64,000 nucleotides of DNA. Source: an uncultured Clostridia bacterium. GTDB taxonomy: Bacteria; Bacillota; Clostridia; Christensenellales; CAG-917. The notes under the pieces are model-generated. The model saw only the letters and a list, made by a program, of their open reading frames with translations, searched no databases and was not told the DNA's origin. How positions within the stretch are numbered: position 1 is the first letter of the stretch; each line of letters begins with the position of its first letter. Shown piece by piece: positions 36,819 to 46,015 of the stretch. The stretch lies in the NCBI GenBank assembly GCA_949286725.1, contig CASECZ010000003.1:99208-163207 (forward strand). Direction: 5' to 3'. The translations under genes and the position numbers were made by a program.

Positions 36819-39392
36819 ATGAAGAGAAAACTGTTTATCGCAGTTGTCGCCGTTTTGCTCATATGCCTGACGTGCGGAATGCTGTTGGTCGCCTGCAACA
36901 AGAAGGGCGGCGGCAACGGCGGGAAGGTGCCGATACCCACTCCCACGGAATGGAAAGCAAACGGCGAAGAAATGCTGAAAGAAGTTTACGACAAGATCGC
37001 AAGCGACATCAGTGTGAAAGACGGCAAGGATTTCGTGGCCGATTTCGATATCACTCTCAATATCGACGACAAGAAGGATTCGAGCAAGAATATGTTGCTC
37101 AGACTCATGGCGAAAGGCTCGGTCGACGTGAGAGAAGGACACGAGAGTGCGTTCATCGTTCAGGTGAGCAACGTCACCGACCCGCAAAAGGAAATCGTGT
37201 ATTTCGGTCTTGCCTATGACGGAGAGAGCAGTGTCGACGGACAGACCCCGTATCTCTACGTCAACGTCGCAAACGGCGGCTACAAGAAGGTCAACGGATT
37301 TTCACTGACGCAACTCGTCGCGTCGATAAGCGCCGCAAACACGAACAAGGACGCGGGCGGCGTCACGACGGCAGACGGTTTCGACATCCAGCAGATTATC
37401 GACAATATCAAACAGGAACCCAAATACATCTTCGACGTGCTGAAACTCGCGGGTTTGTTGGACAAGGGAACGATGAGGGATTCCGGCAAGACTTACGAGG
37501 TACCCCTCAACATAGCAGGGTGCTTCAACACCGTCTACGGCATCGCGAAGACCAAGATACCCGCAGGCGTGCTCGGTGCGATGAACGGCATTCTGGGCAA
37601 GGATTTCCAGACCATGGACGAACTTGCGACTTTCATCGCCAACGCTCTCAACAGAGTGAAGACCGTAGTCACCGTGAAATTCGACGAAAACGACCACCTG
37701 TTGCAAGCCAATGCGGTCGTTGATTGCGTCGACGGGAATTATCAACCCGTGGGGCAGTACACGCTCACCGTCAACAAAGCCGTTCTCAACCTCGGCGACA
37801 TGCCCGACGTATTCGCAGGCACCGCCATCACCGACGAAGTCAAAGCACAGGAAGCAATAAATCTGCTCAAATTCTCCTTTGACGCGAAAGTGCTCGGCTA
37901 CGATCAGAGCAACCTCGACACGCCCAACAGGTACTACAACGTCAGCGTCAACATGGACATTGACCCGTTCGTGCTTATGGAACTCATCGGCAAATCGACG
38001 GGCGAGGGTGCAAACGCGCGTATAGCGGCGGCAATCAAATCTCTGGGATATATCGACATCACCATAGACGAGGTCGACTCCGAAAACGCCTTTGTCAAGA
38101 ACATACTGACCATTCACTCCGACACTTCGGAAGGAATAGTCGTTGCGGCGATTTCCACGCATAAGGCAATGCAGCAGGTGTCGCTGGGCGTCGGCGGCGT
38201 GTACGACATCGACGAACTCGTGAACGTGGTCGGCATGCTTATCGCCAAGTCCAAGACAAACGGCGCAGCGACCGCCGCGGTCGATTTCAACAAGGTGCTC
38301 GACGTCATAACCAAAGTGACGAGCTACTTCGGATACTTCGATATCAAGAATGTCGCAGGCGGCAGCGTAACGATGAACGCCTCCGATTTCGTCAAGGCGT
38401 TGTTCAAACAACTTACGGGCGCAGAACTCAATCAGACCGTGGAAGGCGCTCTGAAAGACGTCATCGGCAGCGACGTGCTCACAATCAATCTCGGCGACTT
38501 CAGATTCGGCGAGTGCACGACCAGGTCTCTTGCGGACATCAAAGCCAACATAAGGACGAACAGCAACACCTTCGGCAACGACGACTCGTCCATCTCGGAC
38601 AATCTCGTCAAGAAGATTACGTCCATCGGCATAGAGGGCAAACAGATTGCCAAAGGCGACGGCAACATCTACAACTATATGAAGAACACCAACGCGGGTT
38701 ACGACATATACGAGATGAAGGGTATCGACCTTACGGGCAAGGAAGTGACCACTTCGGGCTTTATCTTCCGCACGGAAGGTTTCAACCCCGACACCGTCGG
38801 CAAGCAGAAGGTCAAGTTCTATATCGCAATCGCCAACGACTTCGTGGAGGCCAAGAGCACGATTGAAAGCAAGCCCTTCGGCGGCAATAAACTCGACATC
38901 GACCCGTTGGTGCCTCTCTACGGCGTCCTCGTCTACGAGACCGAAGTCGAAGTGGTCGAGCAGGTGAGCGGCAGCGTTGCGGCGAGCTTCGCAAGCGGCT
39001 ATGCGGACGGCACTCTCACTTTGAAAAACGGCAAGAGTATGGCGCAAATCGGCGACGGCGTGTTCATGTTCACCATTCCCGATGTGATGATGTTCCCGCA
39101 AGTCATCGTCTGGGACGGCTCCAAACTGGTGGTCAAAGACGGCGCTTTCAACACCATCGACGAGAAATTCACCGACATCAAAATCACGCTTACGTCCGAC
39201 GCGATGCCCGTACCCATCGACATCGCCACGGGACTTTCGCAGGATGCTTCGTCCGTCGTCGTTGGACAGGGCGCGGCATGGCAAGGGTTCTGGTTCACGT
39301 CCGGCACTGTCAAATTCGAACTGAAATACGACGGCAAGGACGTGATGTTCAACGGTTCGGCAACCAATATCTTCAAATACGTCGTTGCCTGA
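36819..39392 (+). CDS. Lipoprotein, paralogue C
   Basis: 857 residues. Start MKRKLFIAVV follows AAGGAG; lipobox LVAC gives Cys26. Shared module: TEWKANGEEMLKEVYDKI, FVADFDITLNIDD, TPYLYVNVANGGYKKVNGFS, MRDSGKTYEVPL, VNMDIDPFVLMELIG. The C-terminal 250 residues resemble the corresponding part of paralogue A (long beta strands, YPVG-type turns). No catalytic residues recognised. Tandem position after paralogue B, each with its own promoter array, points to local duplication. Confidence 0.88.
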   Translation: MKRKLFIAVVAVLLICLTCGMLLVACNKKGGGNGGKVPIPTPTEWKANGEEMLKEVYDKIASDISVKDGKDFVADFDITLNIDDKKDSSKNMLLRLMAKGSVDVREGHESAFIVQVSNVTDPQKEIVYFGLAYDGESSVDGQTPYLYVNVANGGYKKVNGFSLTQLVASISAANTNKDAGGVTTADGFDIQQIIDNIKQEPKYIFDVLKLAGLLDKGTMRDSGKTYEVPLNIAGCFNTVYGIAKTKIPAGVLGAMNGILGKDFQTMDELATFIANALNRVKTVVTVKFDENDHLLQANAVVDCVDGNYQPVGQYTLTVNKAVLNLGDMPDVFAGTAITDEVKAQEAINLLKFSFDAKVLGYDQSNLDTPNRYYNVSVNMDIDPFVLMELIGKSTGEGANARIAAAIKSLGYIDITIDEVDSENAFVKNILTIHSDTSEGIVVAAISTHKAMQQVSLGVGGVYDIDELVNVVGMLIAKSKTNGAATAAVDFNKVLDVITKVTSYFGYFDIKNVAGGSVTMNASDFVKALFKQLTGAELNQTVEGALKDVIGSDVLTINLGDFRFGECTTRSLADIKANIRTNSNTFGNDDSSISDNLVKKITSIGIEGKQIAKGDGNIYNYMKNTNAGYDIYEMKGIDLTGKEVTTSGFIFRTEGFNPDTVGKQKVKFYIAIANDFVEAKSTIESKPFGGNKLDIDPLVPLYGVLVYETEVEVVEQVSGSVAASFASGYADGTLTLKNGKSMAQIGDGVFMFTIPDVMMFPQVIVWDGSKLVVKDGAFNTIDEKFTDIKITLTSDAMPVPIDIATGLSQDASSVVVGQGAAWQGFWFTSGTVKFELKYDGKDVMFNGSATNIFKYVVA

Positions 39393-39411
39393 CGCAATCG
39401 ACGACGCAAGG

Positions 39412-39440
39412 ACGCCCCCGCAAGGGGGCGTTTTGTTTTT
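39412..39440 (+). terminator. Intrinsic terminator of lipoprotein C
   Basis: Eight-bp stem ACGCCCCC/GGGGGCGT, GCAA loop, T-rich tail. Confidence 0.9.
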
Positions 39441-39577
39441 CCGCTAGGTTTTCCGACGTTCGGCGAACATCGGCAGGAGCGCGCGCTGGGATGCGCCGTA
39501 TTTTGTTGTTTATTTATTTTTTTGTTTGTGTTATTATATATTCAGTATTTTGCGCGCGTCGGGCGCGCGGAGGGTTT

Positions 39578-40456
39578 ATGAGAATAAGCGATATGTTCGC
39601 AAAGAAGAAGGCGGTGTATTCTTTTGAGATATTTCCGCCCAAGTTCGGCGACGACATAACCAAGATTTACCGCACTCTCGAACAGTTGCGGGACATTCGT
39701 CCCGACTACGTTTCCGTGACGTACAGCGCGGGCGGCAGCAAGAACTCCCACACCTGCGAACTCGCCGAAATCGTACGCAAGGACTACGGCATCGAGCCGC
39801 TTGCGCACCTTACGTGCATAAATTCCACCAAAGAGGAGGTGGCACGCGCCCTCGACGGGTTGGAGAAGGCGGGCATCGAGAACGTGCTCGCATTGCGCGG
39901 CGACAGGATTGCGGGAGAGGTCGCCGACGACTTCCGCTACGCCAGCGACCTGATAAAGTTCATGAAAGAGCGCGGTTGCAAGGCGGATATAGGCGCGGCG
40001 TGCTATCCCGAGTGTCACCCCGAAAGCGTAAACGTGGTCGAGGACATCAGACATCTCAAAGAGAAAGTCGACCTGGGCGTCACCCACCTCAACACGCAGC
40101 TGTTTTTCGACAACGACGATTTCTTCCGTTTCCGCGACATGCTGAGACTTGCAGGCGTCACGGTACCCGTGCAGGCGGGCGTCATGCCGCTGGTCAAGGC
40201 ATCGCAGTTCGGCGGCATAGTCAAGATGACGGGCGCGAAAATCCCGTCCAAGATTTCGCGTATGTATTCGCGTTTTTCCGACGACCCCGACGCGCTTACG
40301 GAGGCGGGCATCGCCTATGCCACCGACCAGATAATCGACCTGCTGAGCGGCGGCGTCGACGGCATTCACCTTTACATCATGAACAACGCTTACGTTGCCG
40401 AGCGCATAACCCGCAACGTCAAACCCATACTCGACAAACTCAATTCGGCACAATGA
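39578..40456 (+). CDS. metF: Methylenetetrahydrofolate reductase
   Basis: 292 residues, FAD-dependent TIM barrel that makes 5-methyl-THF for methionine synthesis. Visible: FEIFPPKFGDD, YVSVTYSAGGS, LAHLTCINSTKEE, LALRGD, and HLNTQLFFDNDDFFRF. Start at 39578 follows GGAGGG; the frame is open upstream but without a site. First gene of metF-activation protein-metH, overlapping the next gene by four bases (ATGA). The T-rich upstream region has TATTAT/TATATT boxes but no S-box or other methionine riboswitch that I can see. Confidence 0.94.
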   Translation: MRISDMFAKKKAVYSFEIFPPKFGDDITKIYRTLEQLRDIRPDYVSVTYSAGGSKNSHTCELAEIVRKDYGIEPLAHLTCINSTKEEVARALDGLEKAGIENVLALRGDRIAGEVADDFRYASDLIKFMKERGCKADIGAACYPECHPESVNVVEDIRHLKEKVDLGVTHLNTQLFFDNDDFFRFRDMLRLAGVTVPVQAGVMPLVKASQFGGIVKMTGAKIPSKISRMYSRFSDDPDALTEAGIAYATDQIIDLLSGGVDGIHLYIMNNAYVAERITRNVKPILDKLNSAQ

Positions 40457-41109
40457 AAATAGACCGCGACGAAATGCTGAGATACATGGGGTTCAAGGGT
40501 CAGACGCTGACCTCGGAGAACCTGCGTCTTTTCGATGAGGCGGAGAGGCTTTGCCTCGATGTCGTCGAGCCGAAGAGCGCGGTCAGGGCTTTCGGATACG
40601 ACGACGCGACCTGTGCGCTTGCGGGCACCAACGTCGTTTTCCGCGGAGAGGATATAAAAGGACATCTGAGGGGCTGCGACAGGGTATATCTCGTTGCCGC
40701 AACGCTCGGACTGGGCATAGACAGGCTCACCGCACGGCTGATGCGCGAAAACGCCGCTCTGGGCGTTGCCGTCGACAGCGCGGCGGTGTGCGCCGTCGAG
40801 AGTTTTCTCGACGACGTATGCGACAAGATAGCCGCGGAATGCGGCGCACCCGTAACGGACAGATTTTCCTGCGGGTACGGAGATTTTCCGCTGGAACAAC
40901 AGGCGGATTTCGTGCGGCTTCTCGATATGAACAGAAAACTGGGCGTGTATCTCGGCAAAGGCAATCTCATGACGCCCATGAAATCGGTGACTGCGGTCGT
41001 CGGCGTCGGTCGCGCGACGGACAAAGGCATGGCGTCGTGTCGCGCCGATTGCGCAAACTGCGCGCTCGACGACTGCGCGTACAGGAAAAAGACGGGGGAG
41101 CCCGTCTGA
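40453..41109 (+). CDS. MetH reactivation-domain protein (stand-alone)
   Basis: 218 residues matching the C-terminal S-adenosylmethionine-binding activation domain of cobalamin-dependent methionine synthase, here as its own gene. Markers are DRFSCGYGDFPLEQQ and LMTPMKSVTAVVGVGR. It ends in a Cys cluster (CRADCANCALDDCAY). It would reductively remethylate oxidised cobalamin in the short MetH encoded nine bases downstream. Such split arrangements are known, for example in Thermotoga. Confidence 0.88.
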   Translation: MKIDRDEMLRYMGFKGQTLTSENLRLFDEAERLCLDVVEPKSAVRAFGYDDATCALAGTNVVFRGEDIKGHLRGCDRVYLVAATLGLGIDRLTARLMRENAALGVAVDSAAVCAVESFLDDVCDKIAAECGAPVTDRFSCGYGDFPLEQQADFVRLLDMNRKLGVYLGKGNLMTPMKSVTAVVGVGRATDKGMASCRADCANCALDDCAYRKKTGEPV

Positions 41110-41118
41110 GAGGTGAAT

Positions 41119-43503
41119 ATGAAATTTTCCGATTATGCAAAGCATAACGTCGTGATACTGGACGGTGCGTTGGGCACCGAACTGCAAAAGCGCGGTCTGG
41201 AAGGCGGCGCGTTGCCCGAAAAGATGAACGAGATTTTTCCCGACGTCGTGGAGTCCGTGCACCGCGATTACCTGGCGAGCGGTGCGAAGGTCGTGTACAC
41301 CAACACTTTCGGAGCCAACAGACGCAAACTCGGCTCTTCGGAAGAGACGGTTCGACTTGTGCGTGCGGGCGTGGAAATCGCACGCCGCGCCGTGGGCAAG
41401 AAGGCTTACGTCGCCCTCGACATCGGACCTTCCGGTGCGTTGACCGAGCCGCTCGGCGACATGTCATTCGACGAAGCGTACGATGTTTTCAAAGAAGTCG
41501 TGCTTGCGGGCAAGGACGGAGTTGACCTTGTCGTGGTCGAAACCATGTCCGACCTGTACGAACTCAAAGCCGCGGCACTCGCCGTGCGCGAAAACTGCGA
41601 TTTGCCCCTGATGTGTTCCATGACCTTCGAGGAAAACGGCAGGACGTTCACGGGGTGCAGCGTGGAGGCGTTCGCGCTCACTGCCTCGCCTCTTTGCGAT
41701 TATATAGGCATCAACTGTTCTCTCGGTCCCGACAAAATTCTGCCGCTTGTCAAAAGGCTTATGGCGTATACGGACCGTCCCGTATTCGTAAAGGCAAACG
41801 CGGGTTTGCCCGACAGCGAGATGAACTATTCCGTGTCCGCGGAGCGGTTTGCCGAAATATACGGCGACTATCTCGACGCAGGCGTCGGCATTCTGGGCGG
41901 CTGTTGCGGGACCACTCCCGAATACATCGCCGCACTTGTCGGAAAAGTGGGCGACAGAAAACCCGCAAAACACACGCGTACACGTGTTTCGGCGGTGTGT
42001 TCGGCGGAAAAAGTCGTCGTCGTCGACGGAGTTAAGGTCATAGGCGAGCGCATAAATCCCACGGGCAAAAAGGCGATGAAACAGGCGTTGCTGGACAGGA
42101 ATTTCGATTACATCGCAACTCAGACGCTGGAACAGGTGGAAGCGGGTGCGGACATTCTCGACGTCAACTGCGGTCTGCCTCAGATAGACGAAAAGGAAGT
42201 TCTGCCCGAACTGGTGAAATTCGTTCAGTCGCTGACCGACGCGCCCTTGCAGATAGACTGCGGCAAAGCCGACGCCGTCGAACGCGCGTTGCGGTACTGC
42301 AACGGCAAAGCCATCGTCAATTCCGTAACCGCCGAGGACGCCTCTCTGGACACCTTGCTTCCCGTCGTGGCAAAATACGGCGCGGCGGTGGTCGGTCTGA
42401 CCGTGGGACCGAACGGCGTGCCCGCCACCGTGGAAGAACGGTTGGAACTGGCGCGCAAGATAATACGCACGGCAAAGAAGTACGGCATTCCCGAAGAGGA
42501 CGTGTATATCGACTGTCTGACGCTCACGGTCAGCGCGGAACAGGAGCAAGCGGTAAAGACCCTGCAGGCCCTGTCGCAGATAAAACGCGAGTACGCCGTC
42601 AAAACGGTGCTCGGCGTTTCCAACGTATCGTTTGGGTTGCCTGCGCGGAAAATCGTCAATACGGCGTTCCTTACGATGGCGATGTATGCGGGGCTCGACC
42701 TTCCCATACTCAACCCCAACGTGCCCGAAAATATGCAGGCTGTCGACGCTTTCAACGTGCTTACGGGCAAGGACGCGAACTGCGCCGATTTCACGCGCAA
42801 GTATGCCGACTACGTCGCACCTGCGGCGGGAACCGCGACGGTGAAGAGCGGTGTCGCTCGACAGACGGACGCAGGGGAGGGCGAGCGCGACATATTCTAT
42901 TGCATAGCCAAAGGGTTGACCCGCGCGCGTGAACTCACGGCGAAACTGCTGACCGAACACGACGGACTCACCGTCATCGACGATTACCTTGTGCCCGCCT
43001 TGAACCGCGTCGGAGACGACTACGAAAAGGGCGTGATTTTCCTGCCGCAGCTCATAGCCTCGGCGGAAGCGGCGAAACTCTGTTTCGAAGAAGTCAAAAA
43101 GACGCTGGCGGCGGACGTCAGGACGGAGAAGGGCACAATCGTGCTTGCGACCGTCAAAGGCGACGTCCACGACATAGGCAAGAACATAGTCAAAACCGTG
43201 CTGGAAAACTACGGTTTCAAAGTCATAGACCTGGGCAAGAACGTGTCCCCCGAAGCGGTGGTCGAAGCCTGCGCCGACAACAAAGTCAGATTGTGCGGAC
43301 TGTCCGCGCTCATGACGACCACGGTGGACAATATGCGCCTCACAGTGGAACTTCTCAAAAAGCGTTGCCCCGACTGCAAAGTCATGGTGGGCGGCGCGGT
43401 GCTCACCGAAGAATACGCCGCCTCAATCGGCGCGGACAAGTATTGCAAGGACGCGAACAAGAGCGCGCGTTACGCCGAGGAGGTGTTCGGCGTTAAACGC
43501 TGA
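41119..43503 (+). CDS. metH: Cobalamin-dependent methionine synthase, short form
   Basis: 794 residues. Domains in order: homocysteine S-methyltransferase barrel (about 1-285; zinc Cys pair in GGCCGT), pterin-binding barrel (about 300-570; GERINPTGKKAMKQAL), B12 cap helices (about 590-670) and cobalamin-binding Rossmann domain with DVHDIGKNIV, the His being the lower cobalt ligand. The usual C-terminal activation domain is missing and is supplied by the preceding gene. Start ATG 41119 follows AGAGG; GTG 41113 is possible. Confidence 0.95.
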   Translation: MKFSDYAKHNVVILDGALGTELQKRGLEGGALPEKMNEIFPDVVESVHRDYLASGAKVVYTNTFGANRRKLGSSEETVRLVRAGVEIARRAVGKKAYVALDIGPSGALTEPLGDMSFDEAYDVFKEVVLAGKDGVDLVVVETMSDLYELKAAALAVRENCDLPLMCSMTFEENGRTFTGCSVEAFALTASPLCDYIGINCSLGPDKILPLVKRLMAYTDRPVFVKANAGLPDSEMNYSVSAERFAEIYGDYLDAGVGILGGCCGTTPEYIAALVGKVGDRKPAKHTRTRVSAVCSAEKVVVVDGVKVIGERINPTGKKAMKQALLDRNFDYIATQTLEQVEAGADILDVNCGLPQIDEKEVLPELVKFVQSLTDAPLQIDCGKADAVERALRYCNGKAIVNSVTAEDASLDTLLPVVAKYGAAVVGLTVGPNGVPATVEERLELARKIIRTAKKYGIPEEDVYIDCLTLTVSAEQEQAVKTLQALSQIKREYAVKTVLGVSNVSFGLPARKIVNTAFLTMAMYAGLDLPILNPNVPENMQAVDAFNVLTGKDANCADFTRKYADYVAPAAGTATVKSGVARQTDAGEGERDIFYCIAKGLTRARELTAKLLTEHDGLTVIDDYLVPALNRVGDDYEKGVIFLPQLIASAEAAKLCFEEVKKTLAADVRTEKGTIVLATVKGDVHDIGKNIVKTVLENYGFKVIDLGKNVSPEAVVEACADNKVRLCGLSALMTTTVDNMRLTVELLKKRCPDCKVMVGGAVLTEEYAASIGADKYCKDANKSARYAEEVFGVKR

Positions 43504-43542
43504 ATTGCGCAATACAAAGTTAAAAGCGCTATTTTGAACGAT

Positions 43543-43576
43543 AAACGACGCGTTTATGCGCGTCGTTTTGTTTTGG
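43543..43576 (+). terminator. Intrinsic terminator of the met operon
   Basis: Ten-bp stem (43543-43552 with 43559-43568), six-base loop, T-rich tail. Confidence 0.9.
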
Positions 43577-43650
43577 TCGGTTTATCGGGGACGGCGTGCA
43601 AGGTTGGAACGGCGGCGTTTCGAGGGGCGCGTCCCGCCGTAATTTCGCTA

Positions 43651-43679
43651 TTGAAAATCCCGATTTTGTGTGCGATAAT
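43651..43679 (+). promoter_or_regulatory. Promoter of the aconitase X genes
   Basis: TTGAAA (43651-43656), 17-bp spacer, GATAAT (43674-43679). Confidence 0.55.
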
Positions 43680-43734
43680 TGTATTGACGAAAGTTTTCGT
43701 ACACAGCGCGTTTGCGCAAAAGGGGGAATTGTCT

Positions 43735-45030
43735 ATGGAGTATAAGATGCAACTGACGTCCGCGCAGAAGGATATACTCGACGGCAAAGAGGGCGAAGTC
43801 AAAGCCAAGGTCATGAAGACCCTCGTGCTGTTCGGCGATATATTCGGCGCGACGAAACTCGTGCCCGTCACGCACAAACAGGGGCATCTCGTCACCAGTT
43901 TCGGAATAGGGCTGTTGAAGCCGTTGTTCAGAACTATGGACGAGCTCATCGCCGCAGGGTTGTGCGCCGAAGGGAAGTTTACCGTCGACCCGCGCCCCGT
44001 CGATTATGCCAACGTGAAATGCAATCTGCTCGAAAAACTCGTGTTCGACAAGTTTATGTATTCCGAACAGACCCGTTACGAGCAACAGCTTTCCAAGGTG
44101 GGACTGCGCGACAAAAACGCTTTCACCTGCACCTGCTATCTTCCCGAAACGGGCAACGTGCCGAAAAAGGGCGACGTGCTGTCGTGGGCGGAGTCGTCTG
44201 CGGTGGTGTACGCCAACTCCGTATTAGGCGCAAGGTGCAACCGCAACAGCGGTATGCTTGATCTGTTCGGCTCCATCGTGGGTTACGTTCCTTATTTCGG
44301 ACTGCTCACCGACGAAGGACGCAAAGCCACGTGGAAGGTGTACGTCAGGACGACGCGCAAACCCGAAGCGCAGGTGCTCGGCAGCGCAATCGGGATGAAG
44401 GTTATGGAGGACGTCCCTTACGTCTACGGACTGGACAGGTTTATCGGGACGGAACTCAACGACGACGCCGTCGCCTATCTCAAAGATTTCGGCGCGGCGA
44501 CCGCGAGCAACGGCGCCGTGGGGCTTTATCACATCGACAAACTGACGCCCGAAGCCAAGGAACTCGGCGAAAGTCTGATTGCTCCCGATGCCAAGGTGTA
44601 CGTCGTCGACGACGCGGAACTCGAGAGAGTGTACAAATCCTATCCCGTGATGTGGAAGGACCCGTCGGCAAAAGCCAAACTGTGTTTCGTCGGCTGTCCG
44701 CACCTCACGTACGGGCAACTCTGCGACTGGACGGAAAAGATAGTGTCCGGACTTGCCGAAAAAGGCAGGAAAAAAGTCGCCGTGCGGACGGTGTTGTGCG
44801 CGGCTCCCGCCGTTGCGGCAAAATTCCGCGCCACGGACGGCTATAAGAAACTCGTTGCGACGGGTGCCAGACTCACCGAGATTTGTCCGCTTATGTACAC
44901 CAACAATCCGCTGACAAAGGGCACTCCCATTGCCACCAACAGCAACAAACTGCGCACCTATTCCGTGTCGCGCTACTATAAGGATGCGGACATTTTGCAG
45001 ATTATCTGCGGCGGGGAGGTGAAAAAATGA
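43735..45030 (+). CDS. Aconitase X large (catalytic) subunit
   Basis: 431 residues of the AcnX/DUF521 family. Known members dehydrate cis-3-hydroxy-L-proline (bacteria) or mevalonate 5-phosphate (archaea). Family blocks: FGDIFGATKLVPVTHKQGH, TCTCYLPETGN, SSAVVYANSVLGARCNRNSG and the late CPLMYTNNPLTKGTP region. Cysteines in CTCY, GARC and CPLM are candidates for the iron-sulfur ligands. Start at 43735 follows AGGGGG. It overlaps the small-subunit gene by four bases. Substrate cannot be decided here; no proline racemase or mevalonate gene is adjacent. Confidence 0.88.
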   Translation: MEYKMQLTSAQKDILDGKEGEVKAKVMKTLVLFGDIFGATKLVPVTHKQGHLVTSFGIGLLKPLFRTMDELIAAGLCAEGKFTVDPRPVDYANVKCNLLEKLVFDKFMYSEQTRYEQQLSKVGLRDKNAFTCTCYLPETGNVPKKGDVLSWAESSAVVYANSVLGARCNRNSGMLDLFGSIVGYVPYFGLLTDEGRKATWKVYVRTTRKPEAQVLGSAIGMKVMEDVPYVYGLDRFIGTELNDDAVAYLKDFGAATASNGAVGLYHIDKLTPEAKELGESLIAPDAKVYVVDDAELERVYKSYPVMWKDPSAKAKLCFVGCPHLTYGQLCDWTEKIVSGLAEKGRKKVAVRTVLCAAPAVAAKFRATDGYKKLVATGARLTEICPLMYTNNPLTKGTPIATNSNKLRTYSVSRYYKDADILQIICGGEVKK

Positions 45031-45467
45031 AGACGTTCAAGGGCAGAGTCATAGCAGGCGGCAACTGGCAGGGCGAAGCCGTGGTATCGCACGGCGGCGT
45101 GAATACGCTCGCCACCTTCCAGAAAAGCGCAATGGCAAACAAAAAAGAAGTCATCGTTTCGGACCAGAACAACGCGGACATCTTCGGCAAAAACATCACG
45201 GGCAAGGCACTTTGCCTGCCCATAACGATAGGTTCTACGACGGGCGGGCTGGTCATTCAGACCGTGTGCTCGATGAAAATCAATCCCGCGTGCTTCCTGT
45301 TCAGTCGGCACATCGACAGCCTGGCGGCAAGCGGAATCGTGCTTGCCCGCATCTGGGAAAACAGCCCCGTGATTGCCGTGGATATGCTGGGGGACGAGTT
45401 CCTCGAAACGGTTAAGACGGGCGACACGCTGAAAGTGGAGGAAGACGGAACCGTCACAATACTGTAA
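45027..45467 (+). CDS. Aconitase X small (swivel) subunit
   Basis: 146 residues of the DUF126 swivelling domain. The active-site Ser motif is seen as LPITIGSTTGGLV, followed by MKINPACFLF. It pairs with the large subunit encoded just before it, so the enzyme is of the heteromeric type. GGGGAGGTG precedes the ATG. Confidence 0.88.
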   Translation: MKTFKGRVIAGGNWQGEAVVSHGGVNTLATFQKSAMANKKEVIVSDQNNADIFGKNITGKALCLPITIGSTTGGLVIQTVCSMKINPACFLFSRHIDSLAASGIVLARIWENSPVIAVDMLGDEFLETVKTGDTLKVEEDGTVTIL

Positions 45468-45986
45468 GTGTCCTTTCGAGTTGTAAAAGCCGATATAACG
45501 AAAATGAAAGTGGACGCCGTCGTGAACGCCGCAAACCGCTCTCTGTTGGGCGGTGGCGGCGTGGACGGTGCGATACACCGTGCCGCCGGGCGTGAACTCA
45601 AAGAGGAGTGCGCGACCCTCGGCGGTTGCGAAACAGGGGACGCTAAAATCACGTCCGCCTATGCATTGCCGTGCAAGTACGTCATCCACACCGTGGGACC
45701 CGTATGGCAGGGCGGCGGCCGCAACGAGGACGGATTGCTGGCATCGTGCTATCGCAAAAGTCTTGCGCTCGCGGCGGAGCACGGCTGCAAAACCGTTGCC
45801 TTTCCTCTTGTGTCGGCGGGTGTGTACGGATTTCCGCGGGAGCGCGCGATGAAAATCGCGCAGGAAGAAATCCTGCGCTTTACACGCGACATTCCGCTCG
45901 ACGTTTGCCTCGTCGTGTTCGACCCCGAGTCCGTGGCGACGGCAGAACGGGTTTTCGGCAACGTGTCGGAATACGGGGAAGAGTGA
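45468..45986 (+). CDS. Macrodomain (ADP-ribose processing) protein
   Basis: 172 residues. The ADP-ribose-binding loops are VVNAANRSLLGGGGVDGAIHRAAG and FPLVSAGVYGFP; the family removes O-acetyl-ADP-ribose or ADP-ribose from proteins. It starts with GTG at 45468, directly after the stop of the small AcnX subunit, so translation is probably coupled. No terminator is seen before the convergent AraC gene. Confidence 0.92.
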   Translation: MSFRVVKADITKMKVDAVVNAANRSLLGGGGVDGAIHRAAGRELKEECATLGGCETGDAKITSAYALPCKYVIHTVGPVWQGGGRNEDGLLASCYRKSLALAAEHGCKTVAFPLVSAGVYGFPRERAMKIAQEEILRFTRDIPLDVCLVVFDPESVATAERVFGNVSEYGEE

Positions 45987-46015
45987 TTTGCCCGTTTAGA
46001 ATGCGGATTTTGCCG

